Origin: Thereva unica
Lineage: Eukaryota; Arthropoda; Insecta; Diptera; Therevidae
DNA length: 64,000 bases
Direction of reading: 5' to 3'
NCBI GenBank assembly: GCA_949987705.1
Contig: OX465281.1
Span: forward strand, 237,853,143 to 237,917,142
This document shows positions 44,512 through 55,204 of the stretch, one piece after another; the stretch's first letter is position 1, and each line of letters opens with the position of its first letter. Below the pieces are notes generated by a model. That model had not been told where the DNA came from and did not search any database. It was given only the letters and a program-made list of their open reading frames with translations. The translations under genes were made by a program, and so were the position numbers.

Positions 44512-45374
44512 TAGTGATGAAACGATTTCGATTACGATTAATCGTAATCACGTATTTAACGATTAATCGTAATCGTCGATTATCATTGCGATTATTTGTC
44601 GATTATCTATGAAAAGTATTTTAACATAAATTTTGTTTAAATTCTCGTTAACAACCTTTATAAATGCGTCTTATAGATTACTCCTTTACATGATGTATCC
44701 GAATGCATTAGGAACTCTCCTTCGACAGCTTAGGGAGCTCCCAGTCCCGTTCGCATAGTTGGCAAACAGGTTTGGTTGGTTTTTTACATTTTCTGCTCAG
44801 AGCACATTAGTACTGGCAAATTTAAACAATGAAGTGAAGCTTCTGTTGCTCAGCTCTCCACGAGTAAAACAGTATCTGGGGTATCTGCAAGGATATAGTG
44901 ATGATTTCTGTGTCATCACAGGGCCTCTTTTTTTTAAAAAATTTCAAAGACAACGCGACTATTTATGCTTTTTATATTGTATGTAGGTAATCCAGCCATA
45001 GAAGAAGTAGACTCGTGTATCAAATCATCCAACCTACTACAACTTACGTGCTACCACCACCCCTGTTTTTGCGAGAAATCGCAAAAATATTTGTGTTTAA
45101 AGCCTTCCAGTGTCGCATCTAAGAGGTTGCTTTCGATTGCCGGCTTGATTCAGACCGACAAAAAACAGACTGACAATTTAGAAGTGTTGTGTTTGCAATA
45201 TTTAAATTTTGAATACTAAATTTTGTAATATTGTAATACATTTCCTTAACTTTAAAATATGTTTTATTTAAAATATACAAAATGTTGCAATAATCGTAAT
45301 CGTAATCGTCGATTATTGTGGCTGATAATCGTAATCGTTATCGTAATCGCTAAGTGATAATCGTTTCATCACTA
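44512..45374 (+). mobile_element. hAT element, 863 bp, 8-bp TSD
   Basis: TAGTGATGAAACGATT at the left and the same sequence reversed at the right are hAT-like ends. CTTTTTTT is duplicated at 44,504-44,511 and 45,375-45,382. Inside each end the CGATTACGATTA word is repeated many times, so the subterminal zone is a small repeat array. A transposase remnant lies at about 44,960-45,219. Confidence 0.9.
44960..45222 (+). pseudogene. hAT transposase C-terminal remnant
   Basis: The reading YLCLKPSSVASKRLLSIAGL, then IQTDKKQTDNLEVL and QYLNF, resembles the conserved dimerisation end of hAT transposases, where P-A-S/T-S..SERxFSxAG and an N-L-E-x-L segment are typical. Here Glu of SER is Lys. Only about 75 residues remain. 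The upstream open stretch 44,759-44,986 is probably part of the same decayed gene in another frame. The catalytic D-D-E region is gone, so the element is dead on its own. Confidence 0.8.
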
Positions 45375-45876
45375 CTTTTTTTCCTTCAACTTTAACAAAA
45401 AAAATAATAACAAGTTTTTTGTAGAGGGTTTCTTTAGGAATAATGAGAAACAAATTATTTTAAAAAATTGGAGTAACACATGTTATTATTCAAAGAATTT
45501 CATTTTAAACCATATCGTACCTTATAAAACATGGCATAACAGCAATAAAAACCCGCAAAAAAATGCGAAACAATTTTATTACATTACTCAAACATCGGTA
45601 TTTCTTATAACGTATAGTCATTCATTCATTATTATTACTTGCTACATAGCTGTTATTGCTAATTTCTAGGAGGTAAAATTGTAATAAAATATTCAGAAAA
45701 TCTGTCACTTTCATACCTTCGGGGCGCTGTAAAACCCTTCGTAGTGAATGAAATTAAAAAAATAATGAATGAAAATTATTCCTAATGAAACCCTCTAAAA
45801 AAAACTTGTTATTATCTTTTTTGTTAAAGTTGAAGGAAAAAAAGTTATAGCCTTTAAAAGAAAATATTGTGACTAA

Positions 45877-46915
45877 TTTTTTTTTTTTTTTTTTTTTTTT
45901 TTCAGCAAGAGTTAACCCTTCTAGCACAGAAGGCGCACTTTTCAGCTAAGCATGAAAATCTATATATGCATACACATACATACATATATATATATATACA
46001 CACATATATATATATATATACACATATATATATACATACATATATAGAGTTTCCCTTCTAACACAGAAGGCACACTTCCCAGCAGGGCTGAGAAATATTT
46101 ACCACTGCCGTGGCTCAGCTGAGACATGCAAACATAAAATATTAGTAACATGTAAATAGAACACAAATCCTATCTCTAAAAAGAGATTGACATAAATTAA
46201 AATAAAAAGTAAGGGCATCCAACATGTAACCCACCAAACAACATAAAATGTAAGCAATCACGTGAGATTAAAAAGACTCCTTTTAAGGACATCTTTACCA
46301 ATACTCACGTTAAACACATTAATATTGTTGTTCACGTTAATGAACATGCGATTGACAGGTTCGAATCTGCCGTAATTCGTATTAGAAGAGTTGATTTGTA
46401 AGAGAGGTGGTCCTCTTAGATTGTAACGACTCACTCTAAACGATGCACGGCGACCTAGAAAACCTGAGTCAACCTTTCCATTAAGGAGCTGATGAACAAA
46501 AACAACATCGGCCACCTCACGGCGCTTGTGAAGAGAGCTTAAGTTAAGTAACTTAAGCCGAGATTCATAAGATGGAAGAACTAATGGGTTTTCCCAAGGA
46601 AGATGATTCAGTGCGAATCGAACGAACCTTCGTTGGACCGATTCAATAGTTCTAACATGCACAGAGTAGTGAGGAGACCAAACCTGGGACGCATATTCGA
46701 GTAATGGTCTGACAAGAGAAATATAAAGGTGTTTAGTAATCAAGGGGTTGTTAAATTCTTTGGACCACCTTTTTATAAAACCCAGGACTAAACTACCTCT
46801 AGAAGAGATATAGTTGATGTGAGTGGAAAAATCCAGCTTACTATCAAATCTAATCCCGAGATCTTTAACAAAATTTACACGAGGGACACCTTCATTAAGA
46901 AAGGTGTAGTTAAAA
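45877..46915 (-). pseudogene. 3' end of a poly(A)-tailed CR1/Jockey-group retrotransposon
   Basis: C-terminal reverse-transcriptase region read on the - strand from about 46,915 to the stop at 46,258: GVPRVNFVKDLGIRFDSKLD, STHINYISSRGSLVLGFI, LVRPLLEYASQVWSP, ESVQRRFVRFALNHLPW, YESRLKLLNLSSLHKRREVA and NVSIGKDVLKRSLF. The frame is open throughout, so this is a fairly young 5'-truncated copy lacking the catalytic core. The 3' region holds a TA/TACA microsatellite, and the tail is an A-run (T-run on the + strand, 45,877-45,902). It interrupts the right foldback arm. Confidence 0.88.
45960..46050. repeat. TACA/TATA microsatellite in the 3' region
   Basis: Alternating ACATACATATATATATAT-type sequence. 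A 68-aa open stretch over it is repeat-derived. Confidence 0.85.
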
Positions 46916-46918
46916 ATT

Positions 46919-47166
46919 GAAGGGTTGTAAGTCTAAAGGGTCTAAGTGCCAAAAAATCAAAAGTCAATATTTTTACGAAAATACAATCTACGTGGCAAGC
47001 CTAATAATATCCAAATGGGTCAAGGTGCCTGTTTCTTTTAAAATTTTACTTACACACAAAAAAAATTGTGGCGGGCCGTAAGTGCCAACGTGTTTTTTAT
47101 TATGTTTTTTGTTATATCTCCAAATAATAAAATTGCCACTTAGACCCTTTAGACTTACAACCCTTC
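46919..47166. mobile_element. 248-bp MITE with near-perfect TIRs
   Basis: GAAGGGTTGTAAGTCTAAAG and the following GGTCTAAGTG are repeated exactly in reverse at the right end, about 30 bp without mismatch. AATT flanks both sides. The interior has a GTGCC/GGGCCGTAAGTGCC pair but no coding. It lies exactly at the truncated 5' end of the retrotransposon fragment. Confidence 0.9.
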
Positions 47167-47461
47167 AATTTTTGAGTTCTAAGGCTTATAACTTCTTAAT
47201 TATTCATTTTACCACAAAATTTCTAACAAATAAATTGTAGATTATTTAATTCTAAATAAAAAGTGTCCTTGCAAATTTTCGGTAAGATGTACCGTTTCGG
47301 AGGTATAGTGGAAAAACCATTTGCACACGTTTTCCAATATGGCGGCCAAATGGGGGGGTTAGAATCCCGAAAACTCAAACTTAAGCTCACATTGACCCCC
47401 CCTACACATCCCAAAAATAAAACCTTGTCCTGCATTTTTGCAATGTTAAAGTACCATTTCC

Positions 47462-47895
47462 ATGTACTAGAACTCAATGCAGTCAATTCAATTTGCTATG
47501 GGTATTGGGTTATCTAAAATACGCCTTAAAAGGGCAGTCATTGCCAGCTAAAACAATAACTGCACTGCCTGCCACTGCCCTAACCAAGCTCAGAAAAAGG
47601 GAACTCCATGATAGAGAATAAGAAACTCTCCAAGTTAGGATCAGCCACAAGAAACCTCTTCATTAGGTCGCTATACACTGAAAGGAAGCGCGAGAATTTC
47701 CACATGATTGCGCCTTAGTGTGTGGACGATATGACATGCCACGCTTACGCCTGAGAAATCATGTGCATTAAATTGTCAGTTTTCCTTTGGCCTCGTCTAC
47801 AAGCTAGAAATTGTACGCACGCGCAATCCTGTCGGTTCGATCGGTTCTAATCCTGCGGTGAGACTTGAATTATGACCTATGATGACATAGAGGAA
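47462..47895. other. Spacer without supported gene
   Basis: Nothing recognisable. Confidence 0.5.
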
Positions 47896-48290
47896 TGAGT
47901 CAATAGGTTTGAGAAAAAAGTTTTCAGCTACATAATAGGCCCAACGAGAGAGGATGAAATATGGCGAAGGAGGTACAACAGCGATTTGTGTGAAATTTTT
48001 TACGACCCAAAACTCTTAATTTTAATACAAATCAACAGACCAAGACTAGCCGGCCACGTAATCAAGATGGGTGATAACCGTGTTCCAAAACGGCTCATGG
48101 TTGCAGAAATTTCGGGAAATAGACCAGTAGCTAGACACAGGAGGAGATGGATGGGCTCTGTAATGGTTGACGCAAAGGAAATCCTCAACATTCGGAACTG
48201 GAGAACTGCTAAAAGGAACCGTCAAACTTGGATAAATGCCCTGAGGAGGCCAAGGCCCGATTTCGGCTGGAGCAGCATTAAAATTATAAA
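47896..48290 (+). pseudogene. RTE reverse-transcriptase C-terminal fragment, third subfamily
   Basis: The open frame reads FEKKVFSYIIGP, REDEIWRRRYNSDLCEI, DPKLLILIQINRPRLAGHVI, MGDNRVPKRLM and VMVDAKEILNIRNWRTAKRN followed by RQTWINAL. It equals in order the region 23,390-23,750 of the RTE at 20 kb (RLRWAGHLARM there, RPRLAGHVIKM here). The part after about 48,285 is not RTE. It is 5'-truncated and lacks the catalytic domain, but the surviving 120 codons are undamaged. Confidence 0.85.
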
Positions 48291-49489
48291 TATATCTATA
48301 CCAAAGTGGATAAGAAAGAGCACCTTAAACAGTAGCCTCTCTAACCAGGAGTCAGGGTATCGGAGGTGCAACTTCAACGAGGGACGTTACCACCGAGGGA
48401 CACATACTACACCGTGCCACCTCTCAACTCAACTCACCAAAGTTCATCGTGCGAAAACAGCTAGTTTTTTTAAATAAAAAGCCAGTGGTTGCCACTGATG
48501 ACCAGATGCTCTGGCTGGACCTATGAATCTACTTGGGACGAATATGTCGCCTTAGATGAAAATAAAGTCCAGATCTCTCGTGAGCCTTTACAATAAGCAG
48601 AATGGCATACGAGTAAGTGCGTGTAAGATGAAAATCGTTATTGCAACATCCTTAACACCCACCGTACAAAAGGTCAGGCTGGCGTGTAGCTACATGGATT
48701 GGTTATGAATGTCACTACGTTTAGACAGCTAAAGTCCCCACATGGTCTCTAACCATGTAACTTCCTTATATTGAGTGAGATGCTGTGAGGGAAGACGTTA
48801 GATGACATATGCTCTATTTTGTCATGTATTGGAATTCTAGTTTCACCACCTTCAGGTGCACCAAATGGCATCGCCTAGCAGTGCCGAAAGCAAATTGCCC
48901 AATTTTTACAATGGGATGTTACTCATTATGTTTAACTGGAACGTTATAGTTTGGCGAGTAATTCTTTAGAAGTTATTTAAACATGAATTGGAATTGACGC
49001 TGAGTTGTCTCGGGCTCGATCGTGGAAAACATGTTAGAACAGCAAGATTAGTTGGCGAATTGCGAACGATTTTTTAATGGTGGACTAGTGATCGCATTAA
49101 AAGATCGATCGTCTTGTTTATATGACCAGTCTATGTAAAAGTGCCCCTGGATCGGTTGGGTAGATACCTTGGATTTTATGGCATCTGCACATCTTGTGCT
49201 CTGAGTGGTTCCTTGGGCGCACACGCTTGAACGGCACCATCTGATTTTGCTCCTTGGCTTTCGGCTCGTTGGCGTTTGGTTACACTCACGTCGTATATTC
49301 GCGCTCTTGCAGGGGTTCATCCACAGAACCAAAACTGTCATTCCAACGTAAACACCTGTTAACCAAATGCGCGTATGACTTGCCGGAGGTTAGTAGCAAG
49401 GTGACAATCTGGATAGCCTGTGAGAACAGCCGTATTGCTATAGTGGAGCCTTTGGGATGATACACTACCTGCCGAACTTTTCGCGCAGC
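48291..49489. other. Spacer without supported gene
   Basis: No coding or repeat signal is supported. The open stretches at 49,048-49,341 (-) and 49,254-49,460 (+) overlap and lack motifs. Confidence 0.5.
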
Positions 49490-52400
49490 ATATATATATA
49501 TACTCGTATATATATAGATTTTCGAGGGATATCGAATCAGACCACTATTTGCGGGTCCCTTTTCGTCCCTCTGCCTAGGGTCATCTTATTGGCGTTGCAG
49601 TGGGTTGTCCCATTGCTCCCTTGCTTCGACTCCCCTAGTTATCGCAAGCAGCTGATTGAAGGGAGTCTGCCTCATGTCCTCCATCCAATGGAGTCCAGTT
49701 ATGGCAGCCCTTTTTCTCGCCACCGCCGAACAGTGACACACTATGTGTGTGGCCGCCTCAGGTTCCTCCAGGCACATCCGACAGATGTCATCCTCCAGAA
49801 TTCCCATTCTTTTTAGGTGATACCTGAAACATCCGTGTCCTGTAATCAGTGCCACCAACCATCTGAGGGTTCTCCTTTGCATATGCAGGATCCTTCTTCT
49901 GGCTGCGGTAATCGGCAACGTAAGCACCATCTTAGCCTGCCTACACGTGGTCATAGCGTCCCACCGTCTCCGGTGTTCCTCAGCGACCCATTTCTCGATG
50001 CAGTTCCTTACCAACCTTCTGCCAATGGCAGAGTATGGCTCCGGTCCCCAGAATTCCGAGGTTGACCCCTGTTTTGCCAGGTTGTCAGCCTTTTCGTTCC
50101 CATCGATGCCTGTATGTCCTCTAACCCAAGCTAGCGTCACGTTGTTTTGTTTCGCACACCTGTTCAGTTTTTGGACACATTCCAACGCCAGAGACGCATT
50201 AATCTCTGTCTGATTCATGCGCTTAATCACAGCCTGATTGTCCAGTGCTATAAGGATACTTCTCCCCTGCACCAGACCCTCATTTATGTGATCCAGCGCG
50301 TGCAGCAGAGCAAGCATTTCCGCCTGGTAGACTGAGGTGTAATTCCCCAAAGCCAGAGAGCAGGTCAGATTTAAGTCCTCTGAGAAGACTCCCGCACCTG
50401 CTCTGCCGTCAATCATGGATCCGTCCGTGAAGATATATATGTCTTCCGGCCTCCCTTCCGGGAGCGTTCCGTTCCCTATGAGGGTTTTGTGATACCTTTC
50501 GGTCACCCTCATTTTTGTGATCCCTTCCATGGGCATCATGAGCTCCCTAATCCCTTTAATGCGATCCAGAATCTTCATGTGCCCATATAAGGCTCCTGAC
50601 GCCTGCCATGCGGCATCCCGTCTCATCCGAATCGCTGAGGCTGCCGCAGTCTTCATCACCTGGAGATCTAACGGCAGCAGACCTAACAGCGCCTCCAATG
50701 CCGCGGCGGGTGCGGTGCGGAAGGCACCGCTCACACCTACGCTGGCCATTCTTTGCACCTTGTCCAAATGCCTCTTGACGGTTTCCTGTGTGACTTTAGT
50801 CCACCAGACCACCGAGGCATAAGTTATGATGGGTCTCACCATCATGGTATATGTCCAGTATGCTAACCTTGGTGAGATACCCCACCTTAGTCCACATACT
50901 CTTCTGCACTGGTGAAGCACCCTTGTCGCCTTCTTAATCTTCTCTTCAACGTGGTATTTCCAGGTTAGTCGCGAGTCCAAGTATACACCCAGATACTTGA
51001 CCATCCCAGACACCTTGATCCTCGATCCAAAAAGCATGAGGGGCTGAAAATCCAGATCTTTAATCTTCCTAGTGAAGATTATCGCGTCTGTCTTATTGGC
51101 ATTTATGGTGAGGCCCTGTTCCGTACACCACTGCTCAACCACTTGGAGTGCATTCCTCATGATATCTGCCGTAGTGCTCATAAACTTGCCACGTGCCACA
51201 ATCGCTACATCATCTGCATACCCAACGGTATGCACGCCCATTACCTCTAGCCGCCTGAGCAGAGTGTCCACAGTGATGTTCCACAGGAGGGGCGATAGGA
51301 CCCCGCCCTGTGGGCATCCCTTGCTGACCCTCCCTCGAAGCCGCGAGTCTCCTGTCTGAATCCTTACCGCTCTGTTTTTCAGCATGCTGTCCACCCACCT
51401 TACAATCATGGGGCTGACCTCGCGCCTCACCAGAGCGTCTTTGAGTTTGTTGAACTGTATCTTGTCGAAGGCGCCTTCGATGTCCATAATTACGGCCATC
51501 GCTATGCCTCCGGTATACAGTTCCCCCTCGGCTACTCGCACCAGTTGGTGAAGTGCCGTTTCTGTAGATCTGCCAGCCTGGTAAGCGTGCTGGCTTCTAC
51601 TTAAAGGGTGCCTCCTTAGCATAGTACTCTCCAGGTGGTCTGCCACCACTCTTTCCATTGTTTTCAACAGAAAGGATGTTAGGCTGACCGGCCTGGAGGA
51701 CTTCGCCTCGGTGTAGTCCTTCTTGCCTGGCTTAGGGAGAAATACCACTTTGGTTTCCCTCCACACCACCGGAATGTATCCTGTTGCTAGACAGGTAACG
51801 AATATTCCCCTAAGCCTGGGTGCAATGATTTCTTTGCCCCATTGGAGCAGCGCAGGGAATATTCCGTCACGCCCCGATGTCTTGAAGGGAGAGAATGTGT
51901 CTATTGCACGTCTCACCCCTTCCTCTGTCACCACCCCGTTAGCCTCCTCTCGGTTCATCCTTGTAGCCATTCTGTTACGAATAGCCCAAGATTTACCCGA
52001 GATATAGCTGCCAGGAAAGTGAACTTCCATCAGGATCTTGTTGGTTACCTCCAGCGTCTCCGTCATCCTCCCCGACGAGTCACGAACGAGTCCGACTTTG
52101 GAGACCGGGTCCCTGGAGATCATTTTCTGAAGTCTGCTGGCCTCAGATATGCTGTCCATGCTCGAGCAGAAGTCCCACCACGACTCCCTTTTCCGTCGTC
52201 GCAAAGTTTGTTTCATTTCTCTTTTCTTGGCTTTGTAATTCTCCCAGGCAACCGGGTCATTGCACCTCATCGCTTGGTTGAAAGCCCTTCTGACCTCTTT
52301 CTTCAGTTTCTCCAGTTCCCTACACCACCAGGGTGTGGGATCATGGTCATCTGACGTAAGAGGACACGCCACTCGAAAAGCGTTCTCTATCGCTGTCTGC

Positions 52401-53030
52401 AGGACATGCAACTGAGACTCTGCTTCTCTTGTGGTTTTCGGTGCCCTTGGCACGCGCTCCCCGAGATTCCTGCGCAACATTTCAGTATATCTAGACGTGT
52501 CCGTGTTGCGGGGAATTCTCGTTGTTCTAATTCCGTCTCCCCTGCCCGAGGTTCCGTACGCTATCTCAAATGAAATGGCTCTGTGATCTGACATAGTCGT
52601 CCGATCCATCACCTCCCAGTTGGTCAATCTTGTCAACATCCGGTTGCTGCATAGAGTTATATCTATGACTTCCCTTCGTCTAGCATCGACGAAGGTTGGT
52701 TCTGCCCCTCTATTTGCAATAACTAGATTGTTGCATTCCACAAATTCTAGCAAAGCCTCTCCTCCATGGTTGTCGTTGGTGCTTCCCCACACCGTGTTGT
52801 GTGCATTTGCGTCGCAACCAACTATTAACCCTGTGCCTTTCTCGCCACAGGTAATAACCAGAATTTCCAACTCCCTGGTGGGCGGAGGATCTGGCGAATC
52901 GTACGGAAGGTAGGCTGAGGCTAGAATGAAAGCCCCACTTCCAGTACCTACGCGTGCTGCTGTGTTTCGCGCAGCATACTTTGTGAGAGTTATCCTCCTC
53001 ACTAATTAGAGCCTTACCGTTGCTCGAAAA
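49490..53030 (-). mobile_element. LOA-type non-LTR retrotransposon, 5'-truncated
   Basis: On the - strand the element runs from about 53,030 (truncation point) through the 1138-codon frame, then a 3' region of about 70 bp, to a TATATA tract (49,490-49,517) that serves as its tail. ORF1 and the first third of the endonuclease are missing. GC content and codon use are clearly higher than in the flanks, consistent with a recent arrival. Confidence 0.88.
49586..53002 (-). CDS. LOA-type ORF2: endonuclease, reverse transcriptase, RNase H (partial)
   Basis: An uninterrupted 1138-codon frame. Endonuclease to about 150: SAYLPYDSPDPP, GCDANAHNTVWGS, SDHRAI (138-143). Reverse transcriptase about 330-700: KTSGRDGI, MDIEGAFDKI (Asp507), KGCPQGGVLSPLLWN, GYADDVAIV (595-598), NANKT. 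RNase H about 853-980 with all four acidic residues: FTDGS (Asp860), QAEML (Glu895), ALDNQA (Asp921), GNEKADN (Asp973). Then a C-x2-C (1074, 1077) with HIVCHC (1086-1091). The RNase H and the reverse-transcriptase text fit the LOA clade. The frame begins without an ATG (GTG at 53,002; a TAA lies two codons upstream), and the endonuclease start with its first catalytic Glu is absent. It is a truncated gene, not a functional start. Confidence 0.92.
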   Translation of the reverse strand: MRRITLTKYAARNTAARVGTGSGAFILASAYLPYDSPDPPPTRELEILVITCGEKGTGLIVGCDANAHNTVWGSTNDNHGGEALLEFVECNNLVIANRGAEPTFVDARRREVIDITLCSNRMLTRLTNWEVMDRTTMSDHRAISFEIAYGTSGRGDGIRTTRIPRNTDTSRYTEMLRRNLGERVPRAPKTTREAESQLHVLQTAIENAFRVACPLTSDDHDPTPWWCRELEKLKKEVRRAFNQAMRCNDPVAWENYKAKKREMKQTLRRRKRESWWDFCSSMDSISEASRLQKMISRDPVSKVGLVRDSSGRMTETLEVTNKILMEVHFPGSYISGKSWAIRNRMATRMNREEANGVVTEEGVRRAIDTFSPFKTSGRDGIFPALLQWGKEIIAPRLRGIFVTCLATGYIPVVWRETKVVFLPKPGKKDYTEAKSSRPVSLTSFLLKTMERVVADHLESTMLRRHPLSRSQHAYQAGRSTETALHQLVRVAEGELYTGGIAMAVIMDIEGAFDKIQFNKLKDALVRREVSPMIVRWVDSMLKNRAVRIQTGDSRLRGRVSKGCPQGGVLSPLLWNITVDTLLRRLEVMGVHTVGYADDVAIVARGKFMSTTADIMRNALQVVEQWCTEQGLTINANKTDAIIFTRKIKDLDFQPLMLFGSRIKVSGMVKYLGVYLDSRLTWKYHVEEKIKKATRVLHQCRRVCGLRWGISPRLAYWTYTMMVRPIITYASVVWWTKVTQETVKRHLDKVQRMASVGVSGAFRTAPAAALEALLGLLPLDLQVMKTAAASAIRMRRDAAWQASGALYGHMKILDRIKGIRELMMPMEGITKMRVTERYHKTLIGNGTLPEGRPEDIYIFTDGSMIDGRAGAGVFSEDLNLTCSLALGNYTSVYQAEMLALLHALDHINEGLVQGRSILIALDNQAVIKRMNQTEINASLALECVQKLNRCAKQNNVTLAWVRGHTGIDGNEKADNLAKQGSTSEFWGPEPYSAIGRRLVRNCIEKWVAEEHRRRWDAMTTCRQAKMVLTLPITAARRRILHMQRRTLRWLVALITGHGCFRYHLKRMGILEDDICRMCLEEPEAATHIVCHCSAVARKRAAITGLHWMEDMRQTPFNQLLAITRGVEAREQWDNPLQRQ

Positions 53031-54841
53031 TAATATTGTTGTATTATATTTTACTACTATTTCGTTATATTCAGATATTACCTAATTTTCGAACCAAGTT
53101 AGAATGAAACCATTCTGCAAAACTTTGGTGATATTCGAAGGCTTTCTGTTCTTCCCCATCGGCAATAAACGAAACGATAAACGTTGCTCATCAAACATCA
53201 TTAATATAAGTCACAAATCACAGACTTTATGGTTTCATACAAAACACATAAAGAACTATGAATCACTTAGCTACAGTTTCGCAATTGGCAAACTTTATTG
53301 GATACGAAATTCATTATGTGGAAAATCCTTGCGCTCTAATACACATGGACGTAAATAGCATATACATATATTAATCTGCTTACTTTCGGCGAGACAATCC
53401 CCTGGTAACATTTGGAGTGTAAATGAAGCCATTTCCCAGAAGTTGCCCATTCTTCAACTTGCCTTGTTTCGGGATGATCCGAAGGTTGCTGAGGCACCGT
53501 CCTTGTGCCAGGATAGCGAAAATTTCAGTTATCTCCGGCTTAGAATATTAAGCCAAACATGGCGTAGTATCGCATAGTTACAAAATAACAACGAAACGGC
53601 AACGGGGCGGACTATTTCCATGCAATCAAATTGACAAATTGTGCCCGACATAGTTTCTATTTTGGCTCGTTACGTGGCACGTATCAAAGCTCGATTCCTT
53701 TTCCTGATCCCCAGATTGAAGAAGGAGGAGAACCCAGGAGCAGGAAATTGTCGTGCTGGGATTTTCCGTTTTTTGTTGGTTGCAAATAATTTTCTTTTTA
53801 GTTTAGTTACTTTTGGCCCCGAAACCACCCCCATGAAGCCGAGAGAGGGAAACTTTTAAAGTTGGGAAAATCTTTGATTTTTTGTGCCGATAAAAAGCTA
53901 TTTGCTATTTGGGGGTGAAATGCCTTCAGCGACTTTTCAACTGCTCCGTTCTGAGTTTTGTGCGCGGTAATATCGAGCAATTTTCAGGCATGAAATCGTA
54001 CTAGTACAGAGCGAAGGAGTTTTAACTGGGACAAAGTACTCCTAAAAATGCAGGAACCATGATGGAAGTGCTTTTCTTTGTTTGTTTTTAAAAGAGGCAA
54101 ACTGAGGGTAATTTATTATTGTGCTGTTTCCAAAAATATGTTCACATGCCTAAATAACAAGGCACAAAATTACATCAGATTTACTGCAGCTGCATCAATT
54201 ATAACCAAGCCAACCAAATCCACTTACGGATGACATGTTAACTCGATAGGTGTTTCTGTCACTGAATGTGCAACGAAAAAAAGTGTTGGGGGCGAAAATA
54301 AATCAAAAGCTGGTGCATTTCCAGGAACACAATAAAGCGTTCGAAATTAATGAAAAAATTAATTAAAATATTTTGATATGTCATTAACAAAAAAGCCAAG
54401 CGTAACGTAATTTTTATGGCCAGGTTTTCACTGTTAATATGCTTGCTTTTTTTGGACATGTTGTCGGTATTAAAATTAAATTTGGAACATTTTCAAGTGC
54501 GGGTAGTTGCGCCCTATTTTTATATAGTCCGGCAACGGTCCGATATTTACTGAAGGGTAGTTTTTCGTGAAAAAAGTTTCGAACTAAAGCTACTTAACTT
54601 GGAGGGTGGAATCGTGTGCACAAAAACCTCACCCCCACCAAAAAATATGAAACTTTTGTCTGAAATTTTTTTTATCCAAATTATCCCCAAGAATCATTCA
54701 AGCTTCAGATAAAAAAATTTTAGAACAAAAGTTTGACATTTCTCTTCAGAGAATCATAAACTGTGAAAAAAAAAAAAAAAACTGTAGTTCACCATTTATT
54801 CACCCGCAGGGCTAGATAGGGCTGCCATTTGAAATTATGTA
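53031..54841. other. Spacer without supported gene
   Basis: About 1.8 kb. The open stretch 53,641-53,859 has no motif. An A-run lies at about 54,766-54,780. Confidence 0.5.
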
Positions 54842-54958
54842 TGTTGGTCATCAGCTAAATAGGGGGAATAACATGTAGCATAGCATGCACGTGCCGCAAC
54901 TATTTCGGACCGATGGAAGTTTGATTATAACCTCCTAGCTGTGGCCACTGGTAACTAC
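54842..54958 (+). mobile_element. 5' leader fragment of the 20-kb RTE family
   Basis: About 115 bp match 20,243-20,357 with few differences: GGTCATCAGC, AATAGGGGGAATAACATG, GCATGCACGTGCCGCAACTA, TTTCGGACCGATGGAAGT and GGCCACTGGTAACTA. Only the leader is present; nothing of the coding region follows. Confidence 0.85.
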
Positions 54959-55204
54959 CAAACCGCCATTATCAAAGCACCTTTCTAGAACCCACTACAG
55001 CCTCCGGTTGTAAAAAATACTTTAATATCGGCAGATTCGTGTGAGAGTCGATATTTACTTTCGAGTCTGAGAGCTTCTCATGTCTGATCTCTGCATGTGT
55101 CGCAGCTCCAAAAAAGCCGTGATGAAAGGAATAGATACTATCGCCTATAATTAGTCTCTTCCTTCGCACCCTTTCCCCTTTCAATCCATAATCAAAAACC
55201 CAGC
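54959..55204. other. Short spacer
   Basis: Nothing recognisable. Confidence 0.5.

Larger units (their letters stand above)
44231..47461. mobile_element. Inverted (foldback-like) structure with three nested insertions
   Basis: The left arm from 44,231 (GGAAATGGTACCTACTTTAA, ACATTGCAAAAATGCAGGAC, a GGGATGTGTAGGGGGGGTCA segment, GAAGTTATAAGCC) is mirrored by the right arm ending at 47,461. The inner arms continue at 44,471-44,511 plus 45,383-45,460 against 45,771-45,876, around a centre near 45,610. The uninterrupted parent would be about 1.1-1.2 kb. Into it went a hAT element (left arm), a retrotransposon 3' end (right arm) and a MITE. The parent encodes nothing recognisable. Confidence 0.8.

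Noticed and set aside
45960..46166. 68-aa open frame rich in Tyr/Ile/Cys
   Set aside because: It is a translation of a TA/TACA microsatellite.
49817..52913. Several open frames of 80-170 aa on the + strand opposite the LOA gene
   Set aside because: They are antisense shadows of a GC-richer coding frame and carry no motif of their own.
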